Positions 42,326 through 42,943 of a DNA stretch of 42,943 nt are shown one piece after another. The notes beneath the pieces were generated by a model. That model saw only the letters and a program-made list of their open reading frames with translations. It made no database searches and was not told the DNA's origin. The translations under genes and the position numbers were made by a program. Every line of letters begins with the position of its first letter. Within the stretch, counting starts at the first letter, position 1. Source of the DNA: an uncultured Bacilli bacterium (GTDB lineage: Bacteria > Bacillota_I > Bacilli_A > RF39 > UBA660); assembly GCA_947632115.1 (NCBI GenBank), contig CANROB010000013.1, positions 1-42,943 of the forward strand, given 5' to 3'.

Positions 42326-42943
42326 TTATTTAACTTCTTCAAGTTTTTCTTGTTCTTTATTTTCTAATCTTTTCTTTTCTTTTTCAAGTTCTTTTAAACT
42401 TTTCTTTGGTGTTGGCATTTCTTCGGGCATCATTCCACCAATATCTTGAATAGCTTTTCGAACCTTTTTACCGACTTCGTAGTGAACAGCCTTGGCATTA
42501 TTCTCACCTTTTACGTTATCTCGTATTAATCTTTGTTTTGTTTGATTTATTCTAAATAGATTAGCTACCAACTCATCTTCGTTCATATTATCTAATATAT
42601 CTTCTCTATAACGTAATTTTTTTCTTTTAAAAATATCATCCGCTGTTTCACCGTTATATAATCCTCTATAACCTGCATTATGAAATTCTGCCATATTTTT
42701 AACACCAGCCGATGAAGCGACTTTTTGAAGTGTATAATTACCTTGCTTAGTTAACTTTCTTTGATAAAACCTTTTTTCATCATCTGATAAGGCTTCATAT
42801 TCTTGCTCTGTAATTTCCTGTTTTCTTGTTTGAATAGCGAAGTAGGCTTGTCCTAAAGCAACGACTTCTTTACTTGGATCAGCATTTTGCACTATAAGAT
42901 AGCATATGTATCTCGATAGTTTATAATCTTGTATGTTAACATT
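42326..42943 (-). CDS. dinD: DNA damage-inducible protein D (DinD), C-terminal part
   Basis: The C-terminal 205 residues of a DinD protein; the 5' part lies beyond the window edge (the frame is open through 42943). Matches to E. coli DinD are plain: LSRYICYLIVQNADPSKEVV, LGQAYFAIQTRKQEI, YRGLYNGETADDI, VHYEVGKKVRKAIQDIGG and MPEEMPTPKKSLKELEKEKK. E. coli DinD is an SOS product that acts against RecA filaments. Here it sits next to a KilA-N gene. The GTG at 42892 is an internal codon, not a start. Confidence 0.9.
   Translation of the reverse strand, partial: NVNIQDYKLSRYICYLIVQNADPSKEVVALGQAYFAIQTRKQEITEQEYEALSDDEKRFYQRKLTKQGNYTLQKVASSAGVKNMAEFHNAGYRGLYNGETADDIFKRKKLRYREDILDNMNEDELVANLFRINQTKQRLIRDNVKGENNAKAVHYEVGKKVRKAIQDIGGMMPEEMPTPKKSLKELEKEKKRLENKEQEKLEEVK

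Noticed and set aside
1..42943. CRISPR array
   Set aside because: No regularly spaced direct repeats were seen; only short inverted repeats and one 11-bp tandem duplication.

Overview
The window is a chromosomal segment of a low-GC, Gram-positive, probably spore-forming bacterium of the Bacilli (Erysipelotrichales/RF39-like gut lineages fit best; this placement is inference). The evidence is the Bacillus-type order mrnC-rlmB-sigH-secE-nusG-rplK-rplA-rplJ-rplL-ybxB-rpoB-rpoC, AGGAGG-type ribosome binding sites, and several sporulation genes (yunB, cse60, spoIIAA, sigF, sigH). RF2 is present with its own UGA frameshift site, so UGA is a stop codon here and the genetic code is standard. Most genes lie on the minus strand.

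Left part (1-11.4 kb): a minus-strand cluster of yunB, a lipoprotein glycosidase-like gene, yutD, a DUF1292 gene and a Lys/Glu-rich protein. A CBS-domain gene points the other way. Then come prfB (+1 programmed frameshift), yitT-type gene, ftsE and ftsX, followed by yebC and rnc. Divergent from rnc are yidD, a ZnuA-like lipoprotein that has lost its metal ligands, and a small membrane protein.

Middle (11.4-26.4 kb): a sporulation neighbourhood with a DacF-type carboxypeptidase, an unknown gene, spoIIAA and sigF. It lacks spoIIAB, and an Abi_2/HEPN gene flanked by two inverted, near-identical hairpins plus a tRNA-Ser sit inside it. Next are gltX, two unknown genes, a ClpC ATPase, a short cse60 gene, an M23 coiled-coil peptidoglycan hydrolase (a plausible FtsEX effector), a YgjP-like metallopeptidase, a YfcC-type carrier, a radical SAM protein and a Tim44/zinc-ribbon membrane protein.

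Right part (26.4-41.3 kb): the rpoBC/ribosomal/secE-nusG block, split into several transcription units by visible terminators and promoters. It carries an L10 leader, two L1-type leader motifs, a SDR gene where rpmG often lies, then sigH, rlmB, mrnC and rbgA.

Right edge (41.3-42.9 kb): accessory DNA holding a KilA-N gene broken by a one-base frameshift, a 24-codon ORF and the C-terminal part of dinD running off the window.

The best candidate for an undescribed system is the Abi cassette at about 12.93-14.14 kb: a HEPN (RX4H) Abi_2 gene with a consensus promoter, a 5' leader hairpin ending in a T-run between promoter and start codon, and a second copy of the same bulged hairpin, inverted, at the stop codon. 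A second regularity is that nearly every recognisable promoter carries an extended -10 element, TGnTATAAT.
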